Numbered from the stretch's first letter, positions 36,277 to 45,585 are shown. The stretch is DNA of 64,000 nucleotides from Hirschia litorea (GCF_042665075.1 NZ_JBHTBR010000005.1:248001-312000); one strand, 5' to 3'. Notes: generated by a model not told the origin, from the letters alone. Program-made: numbers and translations.

Positions 36277-37482
36277 ATGGCTGACAAGAACGAAAAGTCA
36301 AACCTCGACTCCACTAAACTTGCAACAAACTTAGTGCATGGCGGCCGCCTACGCTCTGAATATTGTGAGACATCCGAAGGTTTGTTCTTAACGTCCGGCT
36401 ATTGCTACCCCAATGCTGAAACAGCACAAGCGCGCATGGCTGGTGATGAACCAGGTTTCGTATACTCACGTTATGCAAATCCTACGATTAAAATGCTAGA
36501 AGACAAGCTCGCAATGATCGAAGGCGCGGAAAGTTGCCGCTGCACATCTTCTGGGATGGCTGCTATTTCTGCAGCGCTTATTGCACCTTGTAAGCAAGGG
36601 GACAGAATTGTCGCCGCCAAAGCTTTGTTTGGTTCATGTACATGGATTTTGAAAAACCTCATGCCAAAATTCGGTATTGAGGCCGAATTTGTGGACGGGA
36701 ACGACCTAGAGGCATGGCAGACCGCACTCAGCAAGCCAGCACGCTTAGTGCTGATCGAAAGCCCGTCCAATCCACTGCTAGAGGGCGTGGACATCAGAGC
36801 TATAGCAGACCTAACCCGCGCAGCAGGCGCAGAACTCGTCGTGGACAATGTTTTTGCAACACCGCTAGGCCAAAAACCCCTTGAACTGGGCGCAGATTGG
36901 GTCGTCTACTCCGCAACAAAACACATGGATGGACAAGGTCGTGTTCTTGCTGGCGCTATACTGGGTAAGAAAGAAGCTATGGATGAGATTTTCGATAGCT
37001 ATCTAAAACATACTGGTCCAGCGATCTCTCCTTTCAATGCTTGGATTATTCTTAAGGGCTTGGAAACACTGGAATTACGCGTCAGCCGTATGAATCAAAC
37101 AGCTGCCAAACTCGCAGATTTCATCGCAGATCACCCCGCAGTCGCTGCTGTGCGCTATCCGGGTCGCAAAGATCATCCTCATTATGATATCTTCCAGAAA
37201 CAACAATCGGAAGGTGGCTCTCTCATCGCTATTTCTTTAAAGGGCGGAAAAGAGAGTGCGTTTAAGCTACTGAATAATTTGAATATTGTTACAATATCAA
37301 ATAATCTTGGTGATGCTAAAACACTGATCTGCCACCCGACGACAACAACCCACCGTACACTCTCAGACGAAGAAAAAGCCGATGTTGGCCTAAATGATAG
37401 CTGGGTACGTTTATCCGTTGGGCTAGAACACCCAGACGATTTGATCGCTGATTTTTCAAAAGCTCTAAATGCAGCGCTTTAA
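36277..37482 (+). CDS. metZ: O-succinylhomoserine sulfhydrylase
   Basis: PLP enzyme that joins O-succinylhomoserine and sulfide to give homocysteine directly, feeding the methionine synthase encoded at 14.7-18.7 kb. The 401-residue protein is of the Cys/Met-metabolism family: YSRYANPTIKMLEDKLA, the LVVDNVFATP strand with the PLP-binding Asp, and SATKHMDGQGR with the Schiff-base Lys. The DNVFATP and GQGRVLAGAILG wording is closer to MetZ than to MetB or MetC, but these homologues are hard to separate by eye. Divergent from dcd. Confidence 0.9.
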   Translation: MADKNEKSNLDSTKLATNLVHGGRLRSEYCETSEGLFLTSGYCYPNAETAQARMAGDEPGFVYSRYANPTIKMLEDKLAMIEGAESCRCTSSGMAAISAALIAPCKQGDRIVAAKALFGSCTWILKNLMPKFGIEAEFVDGNDLEAWQTALSKPARLVLIESPSNPLLEGVDIRAIADLTRAAGAELVVDNVFATPLGQKPLELGADWVVYSATKHMDGQGRVLAGAILGKKEAMDEIFDSYLKHTGPAISPFNAWIILKGLETLELRVSRMNQTAAKLADFIADHPAVAAVRYPGRKDHPHYDIFQKQQSEGGSLIAISLKGGKESAFKLLNNLNIVTISNNLGDAKTLICHPTTTTHRTLSDEEKADVGLNDSWVRLSVGLEHPDDLIADFSKALNAAL

Positions 37483-37584
37483 GGCCTCGCATATAGAGAT
37501 TGGCAAGACATTATGTGGCATGACTAGTGCAATAGCTATACAATGGAAGCGAATTTCACCGCTTTACGAAGGAGTGACGTCGGC

Positions 37585-37992
37585 ATGAGCCAAGTTCACA
37601 CATATGAACGAGAAACCAATGGCGTCATTATCCGCGTGACGCCACGCTTTCTTGATGCTGAGTCTTCCCCCAGCGAACACCGCTATGTATGGGCATATGC
37701 GATTGAGATAAAAAACCTCAATGATCATGCTGTACAACTCATGACACGCCATTGGAAAATCTCGGATCGCAATGGGGGCCTGCACGAAGTGGAAGGTGAA
37801 GGGGTTGTGGGTCAAACACCAGTCATTGAACCCGGTAAAACATTTCAATACTCTTCAGGGGCACCCCTCACAGCCCCGTCGGGCATGATGCAAGGCAAGT
37901 TTACATTCTCCAATGGATGCGGTGAAGATATGTATGTTGATATTCCAGCCTTCTCCCTCGATAGCCCCTATGATTCCTCTAGACCCAATTAA
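37585..37992 (+). CDS. apaG: ApaG protein (DUF525)
   Basis: Small beta-sandwich protein, often linked to divalent-cation handling but of unclear biochemical role. The ATG at 37585 is chosen for its GGAG 11 bases upstream; the frame runs to 37543. The 135-residue protein has the family blocks YVWAYAIEIKNLNDHAVQLMTRHWKISD, GEGVVGQTPVIEPGKTFQYSSGAPL and GMMQGKFTFSNGCGE. It is followed after 9 bases by trkH on the same strand. Confidence 0.94.
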   Translation: MSQVHTYERETNGVIIRVTPRFLDAESSPSEHRYVWAYAIEIKNLNDHAVQLMTRHWKISDRNGGLHEVEGEGVVGQTPVIEPGKTFQYSSGAPLTAPSGMMQGKFTFSNGCGEDMYVDIPAFSLDSPYDSSRPN

Positions 37993-38001
37993 GCAGCTAC
38001 C

Positions 38002-39462
38002 TTGAGCTCTCAAATCAAACTGCGTCCAATTCTATATGCCACTGGTTTGATGACTTTTGGCCTTGGGCTGTTTATGTTGCCGTGCGTTGTTGCAGACCTC
38101 GCTGCAGAGCGTGGGGAGTGGCGGATTTTTTTCCTACTTTCAATCACATCCATCACGATTGGTGCCGTAACCGCACTCTCCTCACAACACGATAAAATGC
38201 CAATTCGTACACATGATGCTTTCTTACTGACAGTCCTGTTGTGGGTATTTGTAACGATTATTGCATCGACCCCCTTCTCTATTGGATTTGGTATGAGTTT
38301 TACCGACGCCATTTTTGAAAGCATGTCCGGCCTGACCACCACCGGCGCGACGATAATGACGAACATTGAGTCATATCCGCCAAGCCTTCACCTTTGGCGT
38401 GCAATGCTCCATTGGATTGGAGGCATTGGTATTATTGTGATGGCGATCGCAATCATGCCCTCATTGCGTGTGGGGGGGATGCAGCTTTTTCACCTAGAAA
38501 GTTCAGATACAACTGAAAAATTCTTGCCTAGCATCGGGGAAATCGCTCTTCAAACAACTTATGTATATATCGGCTTAACCGTTATTTGCGCTGGCCTTTA
38601 TCACATAACTGGCATGAGCAATTTCGACGCAATCGTTATGGCGATGTCAACGGTTTCGACAGGTGGTTTCGCGCCTTCAGATGCGAGTTTTGCACCTTAC
38701 GTAGAAGGACATGCTGACATTGTTGCAATCTTCTTTATGGCGCTCTGCTCTCTACCATTCGCCCTGCTGGTTCTAACAATTCACGGTGATTGGAAAGCCT
38801 ACCGCAGGGACCCCCAACCTCTTGTCTGGATATGCATGGCAATTACGGCGTCAGTGGTTGTAGCCTTTTTTGTCGCCACCCACCCGAACCTAGAAATAGG
38901 GCCCGAGGGTGCATTTCGAATGGTCATGTTCAATATTGTATCTATTCTATCTGGAACAGGTTTTGGAACAGAAGACTTCAACCAATGGGGTGCATTTCCA
39001 GCGACAATCTTCATTCTCATGATGTTTCTAGGAGGAACGGCTGGATCAGCTTCATGTGGTCTAAAAACCTTCCGCGTGCACATCGCGTGGAAAACCATGA
39101 TTTCCTACACCAAACAAATGATACGACCCAATCAGATTTCTCCTGTACGGTATGCAGGCAAGCCAGTATCTGAAGCCACACTTCAATCAATAATGATTTT
39201 CATGTTCCTGTTTCTTGCAACCTTTGCAGTGCATGCTTGTGGCTTAGCACTTACAGGGCTAGATCCACTGACTGCCATATCAGCAGCAGCTGCAACCATC
39301 TGTAATGTGGGTCCAGGCTTAGGTGAGATCGTGGGGCCAGCAGGGACCTATCAGCCCCTGCCAGACGTTGCTAAATGGATGTGTACAATCGCAATGCTGC
39401 TAGGACGGCTAGAATTGATCGCGGTTTTTGTGATCCTCTCTCCATCCTTTTGGCGCAACTAG
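38002..39462 (+). CDS. trkH: Trk-type potassium uptake protein TrkH
   Basis: Inner-membrane K+ channel-like transporter with four pore repeats, normally gated by TrkA, which is not in the window. The 486-residue protein has about ten hydrophobic segments and the TrkH patterns MSGLTTTGATIM, HWIGGIGIIVMAIAI, STVSTGGFAPSD, SILSGTGFGTED and the final TICNVGPGLGEIVGP. A TTG at 38002 is the best start (ATG alternatives would remove the first helix). Its stop and the hslO stop share the palindrome TAGCTA. Confidence 0.93.
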   Translation: MSSQIKLRPILYATGLMTFGLGLFMLPCVVADLAAERGEWRIFFLLSITSITIGAVTALSSQHDKMPIRTHDAFLLTVLLWVFVTIIASTPFSIGFGMSFTDAIFESMSGLTTTGATIMTNIESYPPSLHLWRAMLHWIGGIGIIVMAIAIMPSLRVGGMQLFHLESSDTTEKFLPSIGEIALQTTYVYIGLTVICAGLYHITGMSNFDAIVMAMSTVSTGGFAPSDASFAPYVEGHADIVAIFFMALCSLPFALLVLTIHGDWKAYRRDPQPLVWICMAITASVVVAFFVATHPNLEIGPEGAFRMVMFNIVSILSGTGFGTEDFNQWGAFPATIFILMMFLGGTAGSASCGLKTFRVHIAWKTMISYTKQMIRPNQISPVRYAGKPVSEATLQSIMIFMFLFLATFAVHACGLALTGLDPLTAISAAAATICNVGPGLGEIVGPAGTYQPLPDVAKWMCTIAMLLGRLELIAVFVILSPSFWRN

Positions 39463-40407
39463 CTATATGTATTTAAGGATGTCCCCTAAGGGCAAATGAT
39501 AAATACGGCCGCAAAACTGGCAATCAGCGACAACCTCTCCTTCATCCTTGGCCATATCAATAACTTCTTCCTTAGGCATGCCTGCAAGAACAGATGTCAA
39601 TCTCTGGGCAGAACAAGAGCAACTATCTAAGAGCTGTGAAGGTAACTCCAACCGCACTCCTTCTTCGTGGAATAATCGGTATAGCAAGTCCGCCGAAGGC
39701 AAGCTCTCGGAAGTTAACTCTTCATCAGAAAGCGTATCAAAATAAGCGCGCGCTGTATCCCACTCATCATTTGTGTCGCCACGCGCTTTATCACTGGCAA
39801 CTTGTTGGATAATCATACCGCCCGCACGCCAACGCACAGTACCACCGATTTCTTCAACCTGTTTAACTGCCAAGCGCACACGTGTTGGAATTTGCTCTGA
39901 TTGATTGAAGTAAGTTTGAGCACATTCAGCCAGCGTGTTGCCCTCAATAGATACAACACCTTGATAGGGAGTCGTCCCCTCTTGGTCCTGCACAATAACC
40001 AACCCCATGACACCTTCACCAATCAACTCGGGAACGGATGGCGCAACTTCTTGATGATTTTCAACTAATGCCGCCCATTTTTCGTCATTTAAACGTACAT
40101 AACCGCGTACACCACCGTCGGTACGCGCCTCAGCAACAAGAAGCTTGATAGGCCCATCGCCCTCAGCCTGCACCATGATACGCCCAGCAACCTTAACAGT
40201 TGCCGCAACCATCACAGCTAGCGCTAGCGCTTCGCCCAATATTTGAGCTGCCCAAGCAGGATAATCGTGCCGCTTCAAGATGCTATCGATAGAGGCATCA
40301 CCTAGCTTGGTCACTCGCCCACGCACAGAAGAGTTTTCAAGCTGAAAACTTGCGACCGTATCAGCACCGTTCAATGCTGATCCATTATTTGAAGAAAATT
40401 GTATCAT
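39463..40407 (-). CDS. hslO: Redox-regulated holdase chaperone Hsp33
   Basis: Cytoplasmic chaperone switched on by oxidation of a zinc centre. About 314 residues from the ATG at 40407 (frame open to a GTG at 40428 inside a hairpin). The N-terminal fold shows VRGRVTKLGDASIDSIL and LGEALALAVMVAATVK; the C-terminal redox switch has the four zinc cysteines in C-S-C-S and C-Q-F-C (DCQFCGRIYHL). Length is a little above the E. coli protein. It is convergent with trkH. Confidence 0.95.
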   Translation of the reverse strand: MIQFSSNNGSALNGADTVASFQLENSSVRGRVTKLGDASIDSILKRHDYPAWAAQILGEALALAVMVAATVKVAGRIMVQAEGDGPIKLLVAEARTDGGVRGYVRLNDEKWAALVENHQEVAPSVPELIGEGVMGLVIVQDQEGTTPYQGVVSIEGNTLAECAQTYFNQSEQIPTRVRLAVKQVEEIGGTVRWRAGGMIIQQVASDKARGDTNDEWDTARAYFDTLSDEELTSESLPSADLLYRLFHEEGVRLELPSQLLDSCSCSAQRLTSVLAGMPKEEVIDMAKDEGEVVADCQFCGRIYHLPLGDILKYI

Positions 40408-40422
40408 GGAGGGCAGATAACA

Positions 40423-40463
40423 CTTCACTCACCGGTTTTGCAGGGGTGAGTGAAGTTTTTTTT
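40423..40463 (+). terminator. Strong hairpin with T-run facing the plus strand
   Basis: CTTCACTCACC (40423-40433) and GGTGAGTGAAG (40445-40455) form a perfect 11-bp stem followed by eight T on the plus strand. Both flanking genes (cysK and hslO) are on the minus strand, where the trailing sequence is only TGTTAT. It may still end cysK transcription on the minus strand, or end an antisense plus-strand transcript. Confidence 0.6.
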
Positions 40464-40473
40464 GCAATCTATA

Positions 40474-41463
40474 TCAAACGTCAGGTGTTTCAAACAACAC
40501 GGTAGATAGATAACGCTCTGCAAACGAAGGAATAATAACAACCAACGTCTTACCTTTCATTTCAGGGCGCTTTGCCACTTCCAAACCAGCCTTAACGGCT
40601 GCACCAGACGAAATACCCACTGGCACCCCCTCTAAATGAGCAAGACGACGCGCCATCCCTAATGCATCAGCATTTGCCACTTTCACAACGCCGTCCATCA
40701 AAGATGTGTCCATGTTTCCAGGAATAAATCCAGCGCCTATACCTTGAAGCGGGTGCGGTCCAGGATCTCCACCGGACAATACTGGACTTGCTTCTGGCTC
40801 AACAGCGAACATTTGAACACTTGGTTTTTGTGCTTTTAAGTATCGCGCACATCCAGTGAATGTGCCTCCTGTACCGACGCCAGAAATCACCGCATCAACT
40901 TCTCCTGCCGTGTCACGCCAGATTTCTTGAGCCGTTGTCGCTTCATGAATGGCTGGATTTGCACCATTATCAAATTGGCTAGGCATAATCGCACCATCAA
41001 TTGTTTCGACCAATTCGTCCGCTTTTGCGATTGCACCACCCATGCCCTTTTCCTTAGGCGTAAGCACGATTTCAGCGCCAAGAATCGTCAACATTTTCCG
41101 ACGCTCGATCGACATGCTTTCAGGCATGGTCAAGATCAAGTGATATCCTTTGGAAGCAGCAACAAACGCCAGACCAATACCTGTATTCCCGGAGGTTGGC
41201 TCAACCAACGTCATGCCAGGTTTTAATTTGCCTGTTTTTTCCATGTCGGTAATCATTCCCAACGCAATACGGTCTTTTACGCTTGCCATTGGGTTAAAAA
41301 ACTCAAGCTTCAAAAGGAAGTCACACTCAAGCCCCTCCGCCTTTGAAAGCGATGGGACACGAACAAGCGGCGTGTTGCCTACAGTTTCTAGGATGGAGCC
41401 GTATATCCGGCCACGACCTGCTTCATCGAGTGTGACGCCATTATAATCTCTTGTGCCAGCCAT
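40474..41463 (-). CDS. cysK: Cysteine synthase A (O-acetylserine sulfhydrylase)
   Basis: PLP enzyme making cysteine from O-acetylserine and sulfide. The start at 41463 has GAGGAAG upstream; the frame runs to 41496. The 329-residue protein shows the N-terminal ETVGNTPLVR, PLP lysine in NPMASVKDRIA, the TSGNTGIGLAFVAA substrate loop, ISGVGTGGTFTGCARYL phosphate-binding loop and GISSGAAVKA. The pattern is CysK rather than CysM (no long insertion). A separate unit between hslO and argF. Confidence 0.95.
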   Translation of the reverse strand: MAGTRDYNGVTLDEAGRGRIYGSILETVGNTPLVRVPSLSKAEGLECDFLLKLEFFNPMASVKDRIALGMITDMEKTGKLKPGMTLVEPTSGNTGIGLAFVAASKGYHLILTMPESMSIERRKMLTILGAEIVLTPKEKGMGGAIAKADELVETIDGAIMPSQFDNGANPAIHEATTAQEIWRDTAGEVDAVISGVGTGGTFTGCARYLKAQKPSVQMFAVEPEASPVLSGGDPGPHPLQGIGAGFIPGNMDTSLMDGVVKVANADALGMARRLAHLEGVPVGISSGAAVKAGLEVAKRPEMKGKTLVVIIPSFAERYLSTVLFETPDV

Positions 41464-41575
41464 GGTTTCTTCCTCACTGTATGGGTGTGTATCCATTATA
41501 TTTGGCGCATTTTATAGGGAATACAACCCGCTGAACAGGGTAAGCAATTAAACCTATGCATTAGATTAAATACGC

Positions 41576-41599
41576 AAAAGGCGCTGATCTCTCAGCGCC
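41576..41599 (-). terminator. Intrinsic terminator after argF
   Basis: GGCGCTGA and TCAGCGCC (41580-41587 and 41592-41599) form a perfect 8-bp stem with a TCTC loop. On the minus strand the stem is followed by TTTT, fitting the end of the argD-argF transcript, whose last stop is at 41629. Confidence 0.88.
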
Positions 41600-41628
41600 C
41601 CAGCAGTCATATCTAATTTACAATGGCG

Positions 41629-42555
41629 TTAAGCAGTCAAACACCATTCCAATACAGCTTTTTGTGCATGTAGGCGGTTCTCAGCTTCATCAAAGATCAA
41701 AGAGGCTGGGCCATCAATGACATCTGCTGCCACCTCTTCACCACGGTGGGCTGGTAGACAGTGCAAAAACTTTGCACTGCCATTCGCTTTATCCATCAAC
41801 GCTTGCGTCACTTGAAATGGCATCAAATCTTTCAAACGTTGCTCAGCATCCGTGTCTCCCATGGAAACAAAGGTATCTGCAACGACAACATCTGCGCCAG
41901 CAACAGCTTCTACGGGGTCGTTGTAAATATCGACGCGGCCCTGTTCTTGGCGTCCTCGATCAACATCCACTTGCGGCAGCTCATACCCAGCAGGCGTTGC
42001 CACGGCCAATGAAAAACCAAATTTTGGTGCAGCATGCGCAAAACTCGCAGCCACATTATTTCCATCGCCTACCCACGCAATACGCGCACCTTTTAGGTCA
42101 AGGCCATGCTCTTCCAATGTTTGCAGGTCAGCCATGATCTGACACGGGTGAGATTGGTTTGTGAGCCCGTTTATCACAGGCACATCTGCCACTGCTGCAA
42201 AAGCTTCAACATCCGCATGTTTATTCGCACGGATCATTACCGCATCCACCATGCGAGACAACACACGAGATGTGTCCTCAATAGTCTCACCGCGACCCAA
42301 TTGCATGTCCGCCGCGTTCAAAACAATAGATGTGCCACCTAACTGACGAATACCCATGTCGAAAGACAAACGTGTCCGCGTTGAGCTTTTTTCAAAGATC
42401 ATTGCAAGTGTACGGCCAGCCAACACAGCATCTTGATCGACACTACCTTTAGGCAAACCCAATCGCGCCTTCTTTCGGCTGATTGCATTGTTTAAAATAC
42501 TACGAAGCTCAGAAGCCGGTATTGGAAAAATATCTAAGAAATGGCGAACACTCAT
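41629..42555 (-). CDS. argF: Ornithine carbamoyltransferase
   Basis: Converts ornithine and carbamoyl phosphate to citrulline in arginine synthesis. The 308-residue protein has the carbamoyl-phosphate site STRTRLSFDMG, the VINGLTNQSHPCQIMADLQT block (HPCQ), and the ornithine-side HCLPAHRGEEV motif, all intact. It overlaps argD by 4 bases and is closed by the terminator at 41576-41599. Confidence 0.96.
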   Translation of the reverse strand: MSVRHFLDIFPIPASELRSILNNAISRKKARLGLPKGSVDQDAVLAGRTLAMIFEKSSTRTRLSFDMGIRQLGGTSIVLNAADMQLGRGETIEDTSRVLSRMVDAVMIRANKHADVEAFAAVADVPVINGLTNQSHPCQIMADLQTLEEHGLDLKGARIAWVGDGNNVAASFAHAAPKFGFSLAVATPAGYELPQVDVDRGRQEQGRVDIYNDPVEAVAGADVVVADTFVSMGDTDAEQRLKDLMPFQVTQALMDKANGSAKFLHCLPAHRGEEVAADVIDGPASLIFDEAENRLHAQKAVLEWCLTA

Positions 42556-43751
42556 GCAGAACCCTCCTTCTGCGATTCAGCTTGCACCTCAGCCAAACAT
42601 GTATCCAGTACATTGATCGCTTGGAATACATCATCATCATTGACGATAAGTGGTGGAGCTAAACGCACGACCTGACCGCCGGCTGTACCAACAAGCAATC
42701 CTTTATCAAGCGCTTTCATACGAATTTTCATTGGGTCAATTTTTAATGCTAATCCGCGCAGCAATCCCTTACCACGCAACCCATCAACGAGATCAGGGTA
42801 TCGATCCACCAAACTAGAAAGAGACTGCGTCAAGACCGCAGATACACGCTGTACATTCTCTAAAAAACCGTCGCTTGTAAGCTCATCCCACACCGCGTTT
42901 CCAACCGCCATTGCGAGTGGATTCCCACCATATGTCGATCCGTGCGAGCCGGGTTTCATGCCTTTGGCGGCTTCTTCAGTTGTCAGGCATGCGCCCAATG
43001 GGAAACCACCGCCAACACCTTTCGCTACTGCAATAATGTCAGGGTTCACGTCAGAAAACCATTCATACGCAAACAACTTACCAGTCCGGCCAGCGCCACA
43101 TTGCACTTCATCATAAATAACGAGAGCACCAAACTCATCACACTTTTTACGGATAAGTTTCAAAAATTCCTCAGGTACTTCGCGGCATCCACCCTCACCC
43201 TGCACAGGTTCAATAAGCACAGCCGCCACATCTTCACCCATAGCAGCATTAAAAGCATCAACATCATCAAACGGGAGATGAGTGAACCCCTCCATTGCTG
43301 GTCCAAAGCCTTCACGATAGTTTGGATTAGCACCTGCATTCACGGCACCCAATGTACGTCCGTGGAATGAGCCCTCAAAAGAGATAATGCGGATTTTATC
43401 GACATTGCCGTTTACATAATGATATTTACGCGCCGTCTTAATTGCGCACTCTATCGCTTCCGTACCTGAATTGGTAAAGAAAACACGGTCCGCAAATGTA
43501 TCCGCAGCATAACGCTCAGACAAACGCTCACCTTCAGGAACCCGAAACATATTCGACAAATGCCACAGCTTTTCAGATTGCTCTTGCAATGTTTTCACTA
43601 GCTTTGGATGCGCATGCCCCAAGCAGTTTACAGAAATACCTGCAATAAAATCGAGATATTCTTTCCCCTCAGATGAGTATAGTCGCACGCCTTCGCCGCG
43701 TTCAAAAACGACCTCAGGGGGACCATATACTGGCATCATAGCTTCGCGCAT
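42552..43751 (-). CDS. argD: Acetylornithine aminotransferase
   Basis: PLP enzyme for N-acetylornithine formation, possibly also succinyl-diaminopimelate in lysine synthesis as for other ArgD proteins. The 399-residue class III aminotransferase has YLDFIAGISVNCLGHAHP, NSGTEAIECAIKTARKYH, SFHGRTLGA, VIYDEVQCGAGRTGKLFA and the lysine region AKGVGGGFPLGA. Together with argF it forms a two-gene arginine unit; translation of argF is coupled by a 4-base overlap. Confidence 0.95.
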   Translation of the reverse strand: MREAMMPVYGPPEVVFERGEGVRLYSSEGKEYLDFIAGISVNCLGHAHPKLVKTLQEQSEKLWHLSNMFRVPEGERLSERYAADTFADRVFFTNSGTEAIECAIKTARKYHYVNGNVDKIRIISFEGSFHGRTLGAVNAGANPNYREGFGPAMEGFTHLPFDDVDAFNAAMGEDVAAVLIEPVQGEGGCREVPEEFLKLIRKKCDEFGALVIYDEVQCGAGRTGKLFAYEWFSDVNPDIIAVAKGVGGGFPLGACLTTEEAAKGMKPGSHGSTYGGNPLAMAVGNAVWDELTSDGFLENVQRVSAVLTQSLSSLVDRYPDLVDGLRGKGLLRGLALKIDPMKIRMKALDKGLLVGTAGGQVVRLAPPLIVNDDDVFQAINVLDTCLAEVQAESQKEGSA

Positions 43752-43848
43752 TGGGGTATCCTCTTATCTCTCAAGGGAAAAAGCCTACGGAAGCCCATGG
43801 TCTATGAGCGCCCATAAGCTATCTGTCAATGTCTGATTTATCTAAGAG

Positions 43849-44709
43849 CTACGCCTTTAACTTATAGCCTGAACGCAACATCGCCCAACAGGCACCACAA
43901 AGAACAAGCGCAATAATGCCTGATGCTGCCGCACCTATCATCAACGAACCTTCTGAAGTTCCAGTAAAGGCATATCGAAACCCATCAATTAAATGGAAAA
44001 ATGGGTTGAAGTGAGAAAGCGTTTCAAAAGGCTCAGAAAACACCGTTATCGGATAAAATGTACCCGAAAGCATTGTTAGAGGCAAAATCACAAAATTTGT
44101 AATCGCTGAAAGATGGTCAAATTTCTCGGCCCATATTCCGCCCATTAAGCCAACCGCTGCCATCATAAAGGAAGCAATCACCGCATAAAAGATGAACGCC
44201 GGAATAGAATGTATGGATACATTCGCAACACCTATGAGGCCAATACACACCATAGTGATACCACCTACCAATATGCCGCGTGCTGCACCACCAGCTAAGA
44301 AACCAAGGGTAAGCTCCAAAGATGATAGCGGAGCCATTAGGAAGTCTGTTGTGCTACCTTGCACTTTCGCAATTGTGATTGAGGAGGAGGTATTTTGAAA
44401 TGCGTTATTCAATATTGCCATCATAATCACGCCTGGCGCGATAAAGTCAGCAAATTCGACCCCATTCACAGCGCCGCGCTCTGGAAAGGCCAGTTTAAAG
44501 ATTGCCATAAACAACAGCGCAGATACGACTGGCGCCAATAAAGTCTGCATCCCAACTTTCAAAAAGCGGTTTACCTCACGCTTAAACAGCGTTTGCAAAC
44601 CTACCCAGTTGAATGCACCAAACTCGCGCGGGCATACAAAAGCGTTGGTTTGGGTAGGTGTTGGTGTATCTTCCAGAACATTTTCAGACTTAGCGGCGTG
44701 TTCAATCAT
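43849..44709 (-). CDS. ABC-2 type multidrug/lipid exporter permease
   Basis: Inner-membrane permease of an exporter whose ATPase is not next to it. The ATG at 44709 is supported by GGGAGG about 10-15 bases upstream; the frame extends to 44790. 286 residues with six hydrophobic segments from about 45 to 280 and the ABC-2 signature (FNPFFHLIDGFRYAFTG near the end). Members of this YadH-like group work with a separately encoded YadG-like ATPase. The ATPase gene is expected elsewhere in the genome. Confidence 0.87.
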   Translation of the reverse strand: MIEHAAKSENVLEDTPTPTQTNAFVCPREFGAFNWVGLQTLFKREVNRFLKVGMQTLLAPVVSALLFMAIFKLAFPERGAVNGVEFADFIAPGVIMMAILNNAFQNTSSSITIAKVQGSTTDFLMAPLSSLELTLGFLAGGAARGILVGGITMVCIGLIGVANVSIHSIPAFIFYAVIASFMMAAVGLMGGIWAEKFDHLSAITNFVILPLTMLSGTFYPITVFSEPFETLSHFNPFFHLIDGFRYAFTGTSEGSLMIGAAASGIIALVLCGACWAMLRSGYKLKA

Positions 44710-44746
44710 GGCATTCAGCCTCCCTGCAGCTACTGATTTAGAATTT

Positions 44747-44916
44747 GAATCGCGTTTGCATAGGGCAAAAAGAAAAAAATGATGGATCAAAAGGTAAACA
44801 TTTGGTTTATCCCCACCTATATCTTGAATCAGCTGTGAATAACCCTACCGAGATGTTGTGTCTCACGATTTGTTAACTACAATATATTGGAAACAAGGGC
44901 GCGGTATAGGCGAGTC
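44747..44916 (+). promoter_or_regulatory. gcrA promoter region with DnaA-box-like and GANTC sites
   Basis: A possible promoter is TTGTGT (44856-44861), 16 bases, TACAAT (44878-44883). Upstream are TTATCCCCA (44807-44815), one base off the DnaA box TTATCCACA, and TGTGAATAA (44834-44842), whose complement TTATTCACA fits TTATNCACA fully. GANTC sites for the CcrM methylase occur at 44747, 44826 and 44912. In Caulobacter, DnaA activates gcrA, and GcrA works with CcrM methylation, so this layout is plausible control logic. Confidence 0.6.
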
Positions 44917-44968
44917 AAAACAATATCTTGATTTACTTTTACCGCTCGGGCTGATGGAGAATACCCTA

Positions 44969-45514
44969 ATGGCGTGGACAGAAGAACGTGTAACTGAGCT
45001 CAAAAAGCTTTGGGCTGAAGGCCACAGTGCAAGTCAAATCGCAAAACAATTAGGCGGTGTAACCCGCAACGCTGTGATCGGAAAAGTTCACAGACTCGGC
45101 CTCTCGGGACGCGCAACCCCGTCGCGCCCTGTGAAACGTCCGCCACGTTTGGCGCGTCCAAAGCCGCAAGTGGTCCAACCCATTGCAGCAACGGCAACCA
45201 AAACGACCACAGCGACACCAAAGCCTGCAAGAGAAGCATCCACACCCGCATTGCCGTCCCGCATGGCACCAGCAGCGTATGTCAAACCAAAACGCCTCGG
45301 CAATGGCGACATGGTAACAGTGATGACAGTTCAAGATTCTATGTGCAAATGGCCAATCGGCGACCCTGCAGATCCAGACTTTGGTTTCTGTGGTCACGCC
45401 TCAGATGGCGACTCTCCATACTGCTCGGAACATGCAAAACTCGCATTCCAGCCATCAAGAAGAAGTCGCGAACGTCGTGACACTTACGGCCAAACTGTTC
45501 GTAAAGCAGGCTAA
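44969..45514 (+). CDS. gcrA: Cell cycle regulator GcrA
   Basis: Sigma-70 partner that activates promoters carrying methylated GANTC sites and helps drive the alphaproteobacterial cell cycle. The start MAWTEERVTELKKLW at 44969 has GGAG 9 bases upstream; the frame extends to 44858 without support. 181 residues: N-terminal helix-turn-helix (WAEGHSASQIAKQLGGVTRNAVIGKVHRLGL), a Pro/Lys/Thr-rich linker (about 55-115) and a C-terminal sigma-binding part with the cysteines of DSMCKWPIGDP and FCGH...YCSEH. All blocks are typical of GcrA. Confidence 0.95.
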   Translation: MAWTEERVTELKKLWAEGHSASQIAKQLGGVTRNAVIGKVHRLGLSGRATPSRPVKRPPRLARPKPQVVQPIAATATKTTTATPKPAREASTPALPSRMAPAAYVKPKRLGNGDMVTVMTVQDSMCKWPIGDPADPDFGFCGHASDGDSPYCSEHAKLAFQPSRRSRERRDTYGQTVRKAG

Positions 45515-45545
45515 TAAAACAATTTTAAACTTACCCAACTAATAA

Positions 45546-45585
45546 AGCGGCGCTTCATACACCCAGAAGCGCCGCTATTTTTTTG
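45546..45585 (+). terminator. Intrinsic terminator after gcrA
   Basis: AGCGGCGCTT (45546-45555) pairs with AAGCGCCGCT (45567-45576), a 10-bp GC-rich stem, followed by a run of seven T from 45578. It closes the monocistronic gcrA unit 30 bases after its stop. Confidence 0.93.
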
